Shown: one piece after another, positions 27,289 to 37,079 of the stretch
Layout: the number at the start of each line of letters is the position of its first letter
How positions within the stretch are numbered: the first letter of the stretch is position 1
NCBI RefSeq assembly: GCF_028748105.1
Contig: NZ_CP118168.1
Coordinates: 62,001-126,000 of the forward strand
Direction: 5' to 3'
From: Entomospira nematocerorum
Lineage (GTDB): Bacteria; Spirochaetota; Spirochaetia; WRBN01
Length of the DNA stretch: 64,000 nucleotides
Notes under the pieces: model-generated
Database searches by the model: none
Seen by the model: the letters and a program-made list of their open reading frames with translations, nothing else
What the model was told of the DNA's origin: nothing
Position numbers and translations under genes: made by a program

Positions 27289-28194
27289 GTGATATCGAAG
27301 CCGAAATCTCTCATTCATACAACTCTCCCACCTCTACTTCTTAGTATCGGGATAGCCATACTGCCATCTCTATTTTTTTTAGCGACGATATCACATCTCT
27401 CCTTACTTCAGCGTTACTCCTACAAGAAGGCTATTAGGCACTGGACTCTTTTCTCCCTCTTCACGATCATTATCTCCCCACTCCTACAAAACCCAATGGC
27501 TCTAGCAATCTTTATTCTTAGTGCAGATAGTATCTTTACTCTAGCATTTTTTATTCCAGTAAAGCGACGTATACATACCGCTCTGCTCCTTGGACTCTTA
27601 AGCGGAATCGGACTTATTGTGGCTTTTTACTTTTTTCTAGAGAATCAAACTGCACTAAACATGCTTCTAACGTTATGGAATGAATTAATGCCATATAAAT
27701 ATGAAGACACTGAATCACTACGTGTGTATATACTTTATGAAATAGCCTTACGTGGTGTCTCATTTATGGTTAAGATATCAGCATTTATTTGGTTTTTTGC
27801 AAGATGGAGAGGTCGATCGAGAACCAGAATTCTTGATTTAAGTCAATTCTATCTCAGCTCACAACTCTATATATTTTTAGCAGTTATGGCTATCTGGTAT
27901 ATGTCTACGACAGCCTTGATTCAGTGGTCAACGGTTGATATTCCAAGTCAATTCCACTTTGTGTGGTCTAATCTTGGGCTCATTGGACTATTTATTCTCT
28001 CCATATCAGGATTAGCGCTGGTATCTCGCTGGCTTCAACATAAGGAGTGGTCTCAGCGTACAAAAGAGCTCCTTATAGTATTTATCCTTATCATATCTTA
28101 TCTTTCTAGTACCTATATAAGCTTAATTGTACAGGGAGTGTTAGGTCTGATAGGATTAGGTTTTTCAAAACGACGAATGATTATGCAAAATTAG
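27289..28194 (+). CDS. Polytopic membrane protein, possibly YybS/DUF2232-like
   Basis: A 301-residue integral membrane protein with about eight hydrophobic helices and no catalytic motif I recognise. In Bacillus-like genomes a DUF2232 membrane protein (YybS) sits between rpsR and rplI; the same position and topology here make that a reasonable guess, not a demonstrated match. The start is GTG at 27289 with AAGGA 7 bases upstream. Likely cotranscribed with its ribosomal neighbours. Function unknown. Confidence 0.6.
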   Translation: MISKPKSLIHTTLPPLLLSIGIAILPSLFFLATISHLSLLQRYSYKKAIRHWTLFSLFTIIISPLLQNPMALAIFILSADSIFTLAFFIPVKRRIHTALLLGLLSGIGLIVAFYFFLENQTALNMLLTLWNELMPYKYEDTESLRVYILYEIALRGVSFMVKISAFIWFFARWRGRSRTRILDLSQFYLSSQLYIFLAVMAIWYMSTTALIQWSTVDIPSQFHFVWSNLGLIGLFILSISGLALVSRWLQHKEWSQRTKELLIVFILIISYLSSTYISLIVQGVLGLIGLGFSKRRMIMQN

Positions 28195-28212
28195 AAATGA
28201 GGTTATATTCTT

Positions 28213-28698
28213 ATGAAAATGAAAATTATTTTAAAGCAAGACTACTCTCAGCTAGGCGAAGAGGGCGATATTAAAGAGGTTGCAGCAGGTTATGCACGTA
28301 ATTATCTTATTCCACGTGGTATTGCCAGTGCTCATACCGTCCACGCTCTTAATGAGCTTCATAAACGACAACATATTATCGCACGCAAAAAAGAAGAAAA
28401 AGCAAAAGAAGCACGTAGCCATAAAGAAAAATTAGAGGCAGAAAACCTTGTTTTTCACTTTGCTGCCGGCGAGAAAGGTCGACTCTTTGGTGCAGTCACT
28501 TCCGCAACAATTGCCGAAGAACTTGCAAAAAAAGGTATCAATATGGAGCGTCGCTTTATTGATGTACCAAACCACTCCATTAAAGAGGTTGGTAACTATG
28601 AAGTAAAAATTCGTCTCTATGCAGGAGAAATTGCAACGTTACGTGTTACTGTAGAGAATACTAATCTTAGCAACTCTGAAGAGGAAACAAATAAGTAA
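28213..28698 (+). CDS. rplI: 50S ribosomal protein L9
   Basis: A 161-residue L9: the N-terminal globular domain has MKIILKQDYSQLGEEGDIKEVAAGYARNYLIP with its hallmark GYARNYLIP, then a long charged connecting helix (residues 50-75), then the C-terminal domain with GRLFGAVTSATIAEEL. L9 binds 23S rRNA at the base of the L1 stalk. It sits between the membrane protein and dnaB. A purine-rich GAGG lies upstream of the ATG. Confidence 0.97.
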   Translation: MKMKIILKQDYSQLGEEGDIKEVAAGYARNYLIPRGIASAHTVHALNELHKRQHIIARKKEEKAKEARSHKEKLEAENLVFHFAAGEKGRLFGAVTSATIAEELAKKGINMERRFIDVPNHSIKEVGNYEVKIRLYAGEIATLRVTVENTNLSNSEEETNK

Positions 28699-28706
28699 TT
28701 TAATGT

Positions 28707-30032
28707 ATGGAAGAACGCACGCATCTTTTTGATCTTGCAGCTGAACGCGCGCTTATAGGTGCGTTGCTTCTGAATTTCAAAATTTCTCTATTAGACCGGG
28801 TGGAGGAAATCATCTCCCCCGAGTTCTTTTTTAATCATGCACATCAAATTATCTTTGAGGCTATTCGTTATCAAGTTGAACATGGTAAGCCAGTGGACAT
28901 CATCACACTCACCCATGCACTACGTGAAAGAAATCTCTTAGAAAAAGCAGGTGGGGTTGCCTATATCACAGAGCTCTCAGGAACAACCCCAGTTTCTGGA
29001 TCCCCCATTTACTATGCTGGTATTGTTCGCGAATTTGCGATTCGACGCGGTCTTAAAGAGATGGGTATCGATATTGCACAGGAAGCAGATAATCTGGCTA
29101 TCTCCACTGATACACTTGTCGAACATACACAGCAAAAAATACTAGATATTGATTATGGAAACAAGGTGAATGCATATTATGATGCAAAGCATCTTGTTAA
29201 ATCAACACTCGAAATTCTTGAAGAACGTTTCAAAAATAAAGTTCGCTATACTGGTATTGAAAGTAAATTTACAGAACTAGATAACATGCTCTCTGGATTT
29301 CAAGATGGAGAAATGATTGTTATCGGAGCTCGTCCCAGTATGGGAAAGACAGCTCTAGCTCTCTCTTTTGTAGAAAATTTAGCTATTAAACAGCAAATTG
29401 CAACAGGCTTTTTCACGCTAGAAATGCCCGCACATCAACTCGTTATGCGAATGCTAGCCTCTGAATCACAGGTAAACAGTATTAAATTTCGTAGTCCATC
29501 CCTGATGCTTAGTGCAGAACTCAGTAAAATTAGTGATGCCGCTTCTCGCATTTACGATGCACCTCTCTATATTGACGATACACCAAATATTTCCTTATCT
29601 TCTCTAAAGCTACAAGCAAGAAAAATGAAGATTGAAAAAAATATAAAAATTTTATTTATCGACTATTTAGGATTAATCACTGTTAATGAAATAAACCTCG
29701 CGCGACATGAACAAATGGCTCTTGTTAGCCGCAATGTAAAGGCATTAGCCCGAGAGCTAAAAATCCCCGTCGTGATCCTCAGTCAGCTACGACGTGATGC
29801 AGAAGGAAAAGAGCCCAACTTAGCCGATCTACGTGAAACGGGATCAATAGAACAGGATGCTGATGTCGTTATGTTCCTTCATCGTGAGCGAAAAACTGAT
29901 TCAGAGACTAATGAAGAGGGAATGATTGATACGAAACTCATTATTGCTAAACAAAGAAATGGACCTATCGGGGTAGCGCATCTCCTCTTTCACCCTCGTT
30001 ATACTCGTTTTTATGAACCTTCTCGTGAATAA
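28707..30032 (+). CDS. dnaB: Replicative DNA helicase DnaB
   Basis: A 441-residue DnaB-family hexameric helicase. The N-terminal helical domain runs to about residue 150 (AERALIGALLLN). The RecA-like motor has Walker A GARPSMGKT at 207-215, Walker B ILFIDYLGLI and the later DLRETGSIEQDADVVMFLHRE block. It unwinds DNA ahead of the fork. The start lies 8 bases after rplI with no good ribosome site, so coupling to rplI translation is likely. Length is normal and no intein is present. Confidence 0.97.
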   Translation: MEERTHLFDLAAERALIGALLLNFKISLLDRVEEIISPEFFFNHAHQIIFEAIRYQVEHGKPVDIITLTHALRERNLLEKAGGVAYITELSGTTPVSGSPIYYAGIVREFAIRRGLKEMGIDIAQEADNLAISTDTLVEHTQQKILDIDYGNKVNAYYDAKHLVKSTLEILEERFKNKVRYTGIESKFTELDNMLSGFQDGEMIVIGARPSMGKTALALSFVENLAIKQQIATGFFTLEMPAHQLVMRMLASESQVNSIKFRSPSLMLSAELSKISDAASRIYDAPLYIDDTPNISLSSLKLQARKMKIEKNIKILFIDYLGLITVNEINLARHEQMALVSRNVKALARELKIPVVILSQLRRDAEGKEPNLADLRETGSIEQDADVVMFLHRERKTDSETNEEGMIDTKLIIAKQRNGPIGVAHLLFHPRYTRFYEPSRE

Positions 30033-30046
30033 TAAAGGAACATACC

Positions 30047-30508
30047 ATGATGCAAAGAGAAAAAGAACCACATGCTAAAGAACCCTCCAGCGTCTTTATT
30101 CTCAAAGCTAATCTTTTCTATAGACTCTTTTACTTTTCACCTGTTTTAATTTTTCTTTGGATTATCCCCAGTATGCGGCACATTGCAAGTTCTATTGAAT
30201 GGCAAATCTACTTTTTTTCACTCTTCCTCATCATCACTCTAGCTCTCAATGCAGGAGTTCGCCCACTGGTGAAAATAGAAGGTATTTCTATCATGTTTTA
30301 TCATACCATATCGGGGAGGCTGATCTTTGCACACCTTCCAGATATTCGCTACATTGAAGTAAAACGTCATCTCCTTGCTATTCACCAGCGGAGAGGCTCT
30401 GTCATCAACAGCCCCTTCCTCAGTCAGCGAAACCTAAAAAAGACGCTCCAAGAGTTAGAGCGTCTTCATATTCCAATCGTCTACATACAACACGAACGTA
30501 AGCATTAA
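30047..30508 (+). CDS. Small two-helix membrane protein, unknown function
   Basis: A 153-residue protein with two membrane helices (about residues 30-47 and 55-73) followed by a soluble region of about 80 residues. The layout (helix hairpin, a beta-rich segment with VKIEGISIMFYHTISGRLIFAHLPDIRYIEVKRH, then a Leu-rich final helix) resembles bacterial PH-domain membrane proteins, but this is only a fold-level guess. AAGGAA precedes the ATG. Its stop codon overlaps the convergent nrdJ stop by three bases. Confidence 0.6.
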   Translation: MMQREKEPHAKEPSSVFILKANLFYRLFYFSPVLIFLWIIPSMRHIASSIEWQIYFFSLFLIITLALNAGVRPLVKIEGISIMFYHTISGRLIFAHLPDIRYIEVKRHLLAIHQRRGSVINSPFLSQRNLKKTLQELERLHIPIVYIQHERKH

Positions 30509-33246
30509 GAACAACCAGTTGTTGCTCCACATACTGCACAGATATAGCAAGTACCATTATTACGTAGACCTCTTGATCCACAAATTGCACAGATAATCTC
30601 TGTATCGTCATCTACATGACGTTCTTGACTGTCACGGGTAGTGTCAATCATCCTATTTTTAAGCTGCTCTAACGGAGAGATACCGTTTTTTGATTGAATA
30701 TTCAAAGGTTGCGATCCTTTACATCCATCTCGATAGACAGTTACCCCTTTAAGACCTAATCGCCAGGCTTCAACAAAGATATTCTCAATATCCCTGATAC
30801 TAGCCCCATGATGTAGGTTAATCGTTTTTGAAATAGCACCGCTCAGCATAGGCTGTGCAGCACTCATCATGAGTAAATGATCTTCCGCTGTTAAGTTCTG
30901 AGATGGATTAATCGAATTAGCTACTTTAACCAAATGCAGTAACTTCTCCTGTACATCACAAGAAAAATCAGATAAGGCAGCAACAAAGTCATTTCCATTT
31001 TCATGCATTGCTTGAAGAATTTTCATCTCTTCTTCTTCAGAAACATTGGATTTAAGATAAGCCTCAAACGTTGCAGAAGAGAGCTCCATCCAACTCCCAT
31101 CCATGACTTTCTTCATCGTTTTATAGGAAAATTCAGGCTCAATTCCCGTTGTAGCTGCATCCATCACAAAACCGATTGTTCCTGTAGGTGCAATGACTGT
31201 AGCCTGTGCGTTGCGCACTCCATACTGGCGAGCCTCAGCAACTGTACTCTGCCATAAAGTCTGGGTAAATGCATATAGACTATTATAATGCTCATCATCC
31301 TCACCCTTAAGCATCTCTTCTTGACGCCTATATGCATCGCCCAAAACATCTAAATCCTCTGATGACAGTGTTGATGGCTGTAAAGTTTTAGCCCATATAG
31401 CATGTCTTTCCAAGACAGCAATCATTGCCTTCTCATTCTTTTGATATCCATCAAAAGGCCCTATAATATGTGCCATACGTGCAGAAGTTTGATAAGCACT
31501 CGCTTGCATTACACCAGTAATGGCACGGGTAATATGGAATGTCCTACGATCATTTCCATATGGTAAATTCATCAATGCTAGCATATATCCAATATTACAG
31601 TAACCTAAACCAAGAGGACGATATCGATAGCTATTCCATGCAATCTCTTTAGTAGGAAAATGTGCCATCGTAATTGATGTCTCCAACATAATAGTTAGCA
31701 TTGCGACAACTTTACTGAAAGTACTATAATCAAATTGTTTATTTTTATCAACAAATTTTGCAAGGTTAATCGAAGCTAAGTTACATGCAGTATTGTCAAG
31801 AAACATAAATTCAGAGCATGGATTGGATGAGTTAATAGAGCCGCTTTCAGGGCAAGTATGCCAGCTATTAATGACATCACGATATTGTAAAGCTGGATCT
31901 GCAGACTCCCATGCGCGAAGGGCGATTTGACGTAAAATATATGCACTCTTTGATGCACCATCTTGTAATGCCTCATCAAAAAATTGATCTCCAGCACGAA
32001 TGGAAATATTAACAGATTGCCCTGTGAGTGACTGAACACCAGCCCCATTGAAATCATAATTGTATAGGGGGTATGGACAATTATCTCGGAAAACCTGTTG
32101 CAACCCAGATAAAGAGGAGAAAAAAGTCTCAATAGTCATCTCATGTAGTGCCCGCACAGATCGCAAGATATTCTTCTCATCTACACCACGCTGAAGATAG
32201 AGTGCAATGACGTCCAAAATTTCCATCTTAGGCTCTAGCTCTTTATGTTCGATCAAATACCCATAAAGCTCTTGAACATGAAACCGAACCCGTGCTGTAA
32301 TCTGTTCATTACTCCAATCATTGAAAGTACCTAAATCCTCTTTAACAAAGTAGCGAATCCAGCCAGTAAGAGCAAACCAAAATTCTCGTAATAACTTACT
32401 CCCATGCACCAATGTAGCCAGCTTACTTTCTTCTTCGCCCTTCCAATTAATAAAATCTAAAACATCATCGTGTTCTACGTCGATTGTAATCATTTGTGCA
32501 GCTCGACGCGTTGTTCCACCACTTTTAATACTTGCTGCTGATGCATCAATTACCTTGGCAAAAGAGAGTGGTCCTGATGAGTTACCACCACCACTTAATG
32601 AATCGTTTTTTGCTCGTAATTTTGTCATACTTAAACCAGAGCCAGATCCTAATTTGAATAACTTAGCATTTGTTGTGATAGCCTCATAAATCCCTGCATC
32701 ACCAACTAAATTATCCTCCAAACCAACAATAAAGCATGCATGCGCTTGCGCTCGACGTGTATCATCTTCTGTAGCCACAATCTGTTTCGTCCGATCATCA
32801 ACGTAATATCGCATCTCTCCGTTCGCCTTGGGCGGCATATTATACATCTCATATAAACCGGTATTAAACCATTGAGGGGAATTAGGAGCCATAATTTGAT
32901 GTGCTAGCATATAACTATACTCATCTTTCAATATAGCACGCTGTTCCTCCGTTAGTAGAAGATGTGTATACTCGACACTGGTCCAAGCACGTGTCAAACG
33001 CTCAATGACATCTCGTAGATCGGACTCACCTTTACCATTATTCACTGTTTGCCTAAAATAGTTTTTCGCCAAAATGGTAACTGCATTCATACTCCAAAAA
33101 TCAGGAACAATAACACGATCCTGCTTAAAGATAGTAATGCCTTCGCCCGAAATAATCTCAACCGATCGTTCCACAAATTGAATTCCTTGATACGGATCTC
33201 CCGCACACTCTTTGGTATATACTCGCTCTATTTTCAATACGCTCAC
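30505..33246 (-). CDS. nrdJ: Class II (adenosylcobalamin-dependent) ribonucleoside reductase
   Basis: A 913-residue class II ribonucleotide reductase, which makes deoxynucleotides with a B12 radical and needs no oxygen. The core shows APNSPQWFNTGLY, KLGSGSGLS, the active-site NPCSE with Cys477, CNLASINL and VIAPTGTIGF. The C-terminal tail is Cys-rich (CAICGSRGL...CYICAVCGATTGC): a zinc ribbon plus a redox-type C-x-x-x-x-C end. The start is GTG at 33246 with GAGGAG 9 bases upstream. No nrdAB or nrdDG is in the window. A matching B12 supply would be needed; no cobalamin riboswitch is seen upstream. Confidence 0.95.
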   Translation of the reverse strand: MSVLKIERVYTKECAGDPYQGIQFVERSVEIISGEGITIFKQDRVIVPDFWSMNAVTILAKNYFRQTVNNGKGESDLRDVIERLTRAWTSVEYTHLLLTEEQRAILKDEYSYMLAHQIMAPNSPQWFNTGLYEMYNMPPKANGEMRYYVDDRTKQIVATEDDTRRAQAHACFIVGLEDNLVGDAGIYEAITTNAKLFKLGSGSGLSMTKLRAKNDSLSGGGNSSGPLSFAKVIDASAASIKSGGTTRRAAQMITIDVEHDDVLDFINWKGEEESKLATLVHGSKLLREFWFALTGWIRYFVKEDLGTFNDWSNEQITARVRFHVQELYGYLIEHKELEPKMEILDVIALYLQRGVDEKNILRSVRALHEMTIETFFSSLSGLQQVFRDNCPYPLYNYDFNGAGVQSLTGQSVNISIRAGDQFFDEALQDGASKSAYILRQIALRAWESADPALQYRDVINSWHTCPESGSINSSNPCSEFMFLDNTACNLASINLAKFVDKNKQFDYSTFSKVVAMLTIMLETSITMAHFPTKEIAWNSYRYRPLGLGYCNIGYMLALMNLPYGNDRRTFHITRAITGVMQASAYQTSARMAHIIGPFDGYQKNEKAMIAVLERHAIWAKTLQPSTLSSEDLDVLGDAYRRQEEMLKGEDDEHYNSLYAFTQTLWQSTVAEARQYGVRNAQATVIAPTGTIGFVMDAATTGIEPEFSYKTMKKVMDGSWMELSSATFEAYLKSNVSEEEEMKILQAMHENGNDFVAALSDFSCDVQEKLLHLVKVANSINPSQNLTAEDHLLMMSAAQPMLSGAISKTINLHHGASIRDIENIFVEAWRLGLKGVTVYRDGCKGSQPLNIQSKNGISPLEQLKNRMIDTTRDSQERHVDDDTEIICAICGSRGLRNNGTCYICAVCGATTGCS

Positions 33247-33357
33247 TGATGACTTCTCCTCATCTTTATAGTATGGATTCCTATGCTACTATAGCAACTT
33301 TTGTCGGCAATTCTTATCCATAAGATTTACCACTATTTCATTTATTTGTAAATTATT

Positions 33358-34521
33358 TTATAAGAAGCTGGCACGTAATAACATAATGTCTCGCCTGTAG
33401 AGCTCTGCTCCAATCTTCTCGATGATACGTTCTCGCTCCACTAAAGGCTCTATCAAAAGAGGCCGAGCCGTATCTTTGTATAAATTGCCCAAACTGATGC
33501 CAACAAGACGAATAGGAATGTTACCATCCCATACCTTACCTAAAAGCTCTTGTGCATAAGCGTACAGCTCTTTAGCCGATGCTATGGCCATGGGAACAGT
33601 AACTTGCTGCTGCCTCTCCTGAAAATTAGAATACTTAATCTTCACCCGTATTGTCAAGGCAGATTCGTCTCGATCAAGAATCCGATACCAAACTTGATAA
33701 ACTAGCTTCCCCAATGTCTTCTCTGCAATACGAAAATCTGTGACATCATAATCAAAGGTAATCTCTTTGGCTAGAGTTCTATTTTGAGGAATTCTTCGAT
33801 CCTTACCCCTAGGATCAATACCTCGAACTAACTGATACAAATGCCACGCCTGACGAACTCCTAGTGATTGTTGTAATTGTAGTAATGATGTCTCTTGTAA
33901 CTCTCGTATTGACTGTATCCCCATTCGCAGAATCTGATTCTGAAGAGAGGGCCCCACACCATATAATCCAGATAGAGGCAGTTGTGCGAGGAAATTCATA
34001 CCGTCACTTGGATAAATAATACAACTTCCATCAGGCTTCTGTTGTCCACTAGCTAATTTTGCTAAAAATTTATTACTGGCTACACCAATACTGCATGTTA
34101 ATGCAATGGATTGCCACACAGCTCCTTTGATAGATTCTATCAATATTCGTAAATCCTGCTCCGTATGTTTATTAATAATTCGTAAGAACGCCTCGTCAAC
34201 ACTTAGCGGTTCAACTTGATGACTAAATTGTTGTAATACTTGCATTAACTTAGCAGATACATCCTTATAATGTTTCATCTTTCCTCTAATAATTGTGGCT
34301 TGTGGACACAATTCTAATGCCTTGTGTAGCGACATTGCAGAGCGAACGCCATACTGCCTAGCTTCATAAGAACATGTGCTGACAACAGCTCGTGTCAAAG
34401 AGGATCCGCAAACAATAACAGGCTTTCCTCTCAAAGAAGAATTATCTCTTTGCTCTATAGCAGCAAAGAATGCATCCATATCTACATGTAGAAAAAAGTC
34501 TAAAAATATTGGCGGTTGCAT
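33358..34521 (-). CDS. dinB: DNA polymerase IV (Y-family translesion polymerase)
   Basis: A 387-residue Y-family polymerase. HVDMDAFFAAIEQRD carries the first catalytic Asp, PLSVDEAFLRI the second carboxylate pair, and CSIGVASNKFLAKLASGQQKPDG the fingers-palm block. The little-finger domain occupies the last 130 residues. It bypasses damaged DNA at stalled forks. The ATG lacks a ribosome site but lies 8 bases after a TATACT -10 element. It precedes nrdJ on the same strand with a 111-base gap. No SOS-box-like palindrome is obvious upstream. Confidence 0.95.
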   Translation of the reverse strand: MQPPIFLDFFLHVDMDAFFAAIEQRDNSSLRGKPVIVCGSSLTRAVVSTCSYEARQYGVRSAMSLHKALELCPQATIIRGKMKHYKDVSAKLMQVLQQFSHQVEPLSVDEAFLRIINKHTEQDLRILIESIKGAVWQSIALTCSIGVASNKFLAKLASGQQKPDGSCIIYPSDGMNFLAQLPLSGLYGVGPSLQNQILRMGIQSIRELQETSLLQLQQSLGVRQAWHLYQLVRGIDPRGKDRRIPQNRTLAKEITFDYDVTDFRIAEKTLGKLVYQVWYRILDRDESALTIRVKIKYSNFQERQQQVTVPMAIASAKELYAYAQELLGKVWDGNIPIRLVGISLGNLYKDTARPLLIEPLVERERIIEKIGAELYRRDIMLLRASFL

Positions 34522-34529
34522 AATTTTTA

Positions 34530-34558
34530 AGTATAGTTAAAGTACGACCTCATGACAA
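34530..34558 (-). promoter_or_regulatory. Leaderless-type promoter of dinB
   Basis: On the minus strand TTGTCA (34553-34558), a 17-base spacer and TATACT (34530-34535) end 8 bases before the dinB ATG at 34521. The 8 bases are AT-only with no ribosome site. Confidence 0.65.
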
Positions 34559-34740
34559 GGCATATAAATATGAAAAAAGCTTTTTTATCAATATATCTAT
34601 TAGTAAGAATATTGGTATTATGCATGGCTTTTAGCGATGAAATTTGATTTTTTTTGATAATTATTGGTGAATTTTTCTTGAGGTCACTTAGTTTAATAAA
34701 TAACATCGACGATGACTTTTATGACAAGGAGAAAATGATT

Positions 34741-35316
34741 ATGATTGGAGAAGGTCAGGCTATTATTCACTTTCTAGCAAATCACTACGAAAAGGAGATT
34801 GCACAGCATCTATATCCTTTTTGGTATCACTATTACAGTTATATACACGATCACTATACAGATATCAGAAGCTATATTGTGCCCTCAAGCCAGTGGATTG
34901 AAGAAATAACAGATCTTTCGGTGAGTTGTCAAGAAAGATTGTTTTTCTATTCCAAACTCCCACTGCTAGACACAGAGCAAAAGCATCACTTTTTATCATC
35001 TATACAAACTCGTATTCAAGATGATGTCGCCATTGGACTATGCTTACCCCATACGCTACAAAATTCGGAGCATGTACTAGGATTCTGGGAAAATACCTCT
35101 CGAGAGCATATGCGACTACATGTTAGACATGATGACATCCACTTTGGCTTTGTCATTATTGATAACCAACTCTACTTTGAACGTCCTGCTCAGGCACAGG
35201 ATACCAAGCGTCATATCTATCATGTAAAGCATGTACGTGAAGAAACGATTGCCTATTTACTACAAAACCCACATTTGAATGTTCCAAAAATATTGCAAAA
35301 TTATTTTTTATTGTAG
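34741..35316 (+). CDS. Unknown 191-residue protein
   Basis: I do not recognise this protein. It is rich in His, Tyr and Phe (LYPFWYHYYSYIHDHY), has no signal peptide or membrane helix, and is mixed alpha/beta in appearance, with a C-terminal segment FGFVIIDNQLYFERP. The open frame begins at a TTG at 34654, but AAGGAG 8 bases before the ATG at 34741 makes that the better start. It stands divergent to dinB and 65 bases before another unknown gene, with which it may be cotranscribed. Confidence 0.6.
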   Translation: MIGEGQAIIHFLANHYEKEIAQHLYPFWYHYYSYIHDHYTDIRSYIVPSSQWIEEITDLSVSCQERLFFYSKLPLLDTEQKHHFLSSIQTRIQDDVAIGLCLPHTLQNSEHVLGFWENTSREHMRLHVRHDDIHFGFVIIDNQLYFERPAQAQDTKRHIYHVKHVREETIAYLLQNPHLNVPKILQNYFLL

Positions 35317-35381
35317 CTATATTATCTACAAAACAAATATTATCTATGTACAGTTTTATACATGAAGAAAAGGATTAAATT

Positions 35382-36107
35382 ATGAAAAAATCAATATTTT
35401 ATACATCATCATATATTAGAAACAAACTAAAGGAGTATCAATTTCATAGTTTTTTTCACAATCAAGACCCCGTGTTAAAATTTATGGATATAGAGGGTGA
35501 TGATCGTATCAATCATATACTCTTCTATGCGAGCTTAAAAAAATCTTTACGCATGTTTATGAATGACTTCCAATCTATGGATGAATCAACCATTTATGGT
35601 ATTTTATATATTATTAACGAGCACCTATATCCTTTTGAAATGCTTCGCACACGAGAATCCCTCATACTTGTAGACAACCATTGTAAGGCAACTACATTGA
35701 GCTCCAGCAAAAAAAAATATCAAGCTGTCCTCAATCAATTCGTCCAAGATGTCTATCATGAAATTCAAGAGGAAGAAACCATTAAAAAATATCGTCAAAC
35801 TTTTATTCAAAATCCAAATACAACCCTGCTTATTGATAAAATTTACAATGAAGAACACATCCATTATACTACGGCTCAAAGGGTTGCTCATAAAATTCCT
35901 TTTTATGCAAAAAATACAGGTATCAATGTAGAGAAAGATCTAGAAGAGCACCTCTTCTCTCTTTATTTACATCACTTTGTATCTCGCAGTGATGCCATAA
36001 ATATTCTCTTTGATGGGGGAGACCACGCATTTAAAATTCATAATGAAGCATGGTACAACCTACAGAGAAATAATCTATCACAACCAAGCTACTCCTCTGG
36101 AATATAA
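35382..36107 (+). CDS. Unknown 241-residue protein
   Basis: No recognised domain. The sequence is soluble, Lys- and His-rich and predicted mostly helical, with no signal peptide. AAGGAT lies 8 bases before the ATG. It follows the other unknown gene and precedes bactofilin, which has its own promoter, so the two unknowns probably form a separate pair. I saw no clear similarity between the two proteins. Confidence 0.6.
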   Translation: MKKSIFYTSSYIRNKLKEYQFHSFFHNQDPVLKFMDIEGDDRINHILFYASLKKSLRMFMNDFQSMDESTIYGILYIINEHLYPFEMLRTRESLILVDNHCKATTLSSSKKKYQAVLNQFVQDVYHEIQEEETIKKYRQTFIQNPNTTLLIDKIYNEEHIHYTTAQRVAHKIPFYAKNTGINVEKDLEEHLFSLYLHHFVSRSDAINILFDGGDHAFKIHNEAWYNLQRNNLSQPSYSSGI

Positions 36108-36124
36108 AAATATTTTTGATTTCA

Positions 36125-36153
36125 TTGACAAAAAAGGAAAAAACACGCATGAT
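36125..36153 (+). promoter_or_regulatory. Leaderless-type promoter of the bactofilin gene
   Basis: A perfect TTGACA (36125-36130), a 17-base spacer and CATGAT (36148-36153) end 9 bases before the ATG at 36163. The -10 is a 4/6 match, so this case is weaker than dinB or murJ. Confidence 0.45.
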
Positions 36154-36162
36154 TAGTTTATT

Positions 36163-36564
36163 ATGAAAGAGATACATTATGTTCCAAAGAAAGAGAGTGT
36201 TATTGGTGCTTCCTCACATATAACAGGAAAGCTCAAGTTCGAAACAAGCTTACGTATTAAGGGCTCTTTTCAGGGTGAAATCGTAAGCGGTGGCGATCTT
36301 ATTATAGAACAGACTAGCCACGTAAAAGCAAACATAAATGTAAAAAGCTTGCAATTACATGGCACCTTAATTGGCAATAGTCATATTGATCAAGGTCTTA
36401 GTATTCTGGATTACTCCCATTTAGAGGGAGACGTAAAGACATCTTCCTTGACGATTGCCCAAGGGGCGACTGTTAAAGGCTTTATCAGTATGATCGAAGA
36501 TAGTGATACATTGGATATCTTCTCAGCATCGCCTGAGCAACTCAAAAAATTGATCATAAAATAA
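36163..36564 (+). CDS. Bactofilin-family cytoskeletal protein
   Basis: A 133-residue bactofilin: a short N-terminal tail with SVIGASSHITGKL, then a right-handed beta-helix with turns such as SLRIKGSFQGEIVSGGDLII and LEGDVKTSSLTIAQGATVKG, then a short tail. Bactofilins polymerise without nucleotides and scaffold cell-wall or appendage machinery; in spirochaetes and other curved bacteria they affect cell shape. It lies 13 bases before the pncC-like gene and may be cotranscribed. Family assignment is firm; cellular role is inferred. Confidence 0.9.
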   Translation: MKEIHYVPKKESVIGASSHITGKLKFETSLRIKGSFQGEIVSGGDLIIEQTSHVKANINVKSLQLHGTLIGNSHIDQGLSILDYSHLEGDVKTSSLTIAQGATVKGFISMIEDSDTLDIFSASPEQLKKLIIK

Positions 36565-36577
36565 TACCATATCTTCC

Positions 36578-37048
36578 ATGTTAGCTAAATCAATTATTAC
36601 ATATTATAAAGAAAACAATCGTATTCTTCTGCTAACAGAATCTATCACTGCTGGTGGAATCGCACAGCGACTCGCAGAAGTACCTGGTGCATCAGAGGTC
36701 TTATGGGGTAGTTTAGTTCTCTATCAAGCAGCAGCAAAATCACAAATCCTGCAAATTAACAACGCCCTTCTCTCCCCGGATCGGATTGCTAGTCAAGAAA
36801 CTGTTATTGCAATGGCACAAGCAACGATCCATTTGTATCATAAGAACCAAGAAGAAAAGCAGAAAAATTACAGTTCCCTAAGTATCAGTGGTTTTGCAGA
36901 TGGCTCCCAGGCTGGAGTTGTCTCTTGTGCTTTGATTACAGAAAACAATATTCATGCTGTGACATGGAATCTTAGCGGAACTCGGAATGAAATTCAACAA
37001 ACTTCTATTCATTTAGCACTAGAACTTCTGGCTTTGCCATTACAATAA
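36578..37048 (+). CDS. pncC: CinA C-terminal-domain nicotinamide-nucleotide amidase (PncC-like)
   Basis: A 156-residue stand-alone CinA C-terminal domain. LLTESITAGGIAQRLAEVPGASEVLWGSLVLY corresponds to the family block ESCTGG...PGSS, with the Ser of TESITAGG expected to be catalytic; the usual Cys is Ile here. SISGFADGS matches the second conserved region. The enzyme turns nicotinamide mononucleotide into nicotinate mononucleotide. The next gene is nicotinate phosphoribosyltransferase, so together they form an NAD salvage pair. Divergence in the first motif leaves some doubt about activity. Confidence 0.8.
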   Translation: MLAKSIITYYKENNRILLLTESITAGGIAQRLAEVPGASEVLWGSLVLYQAAAKSQILQINNALLSPDRIASQETVIAMAQATIHLYHKNQEEKQKNYSSLSISGFADGSQAGVVSCALITENNIHAVTWNLSGTRNEIQQTSIHLALELLALPLQ

Positions 37049-37079
37049 TAAAGATATAAGTTGAGGTATTTCTATCATC

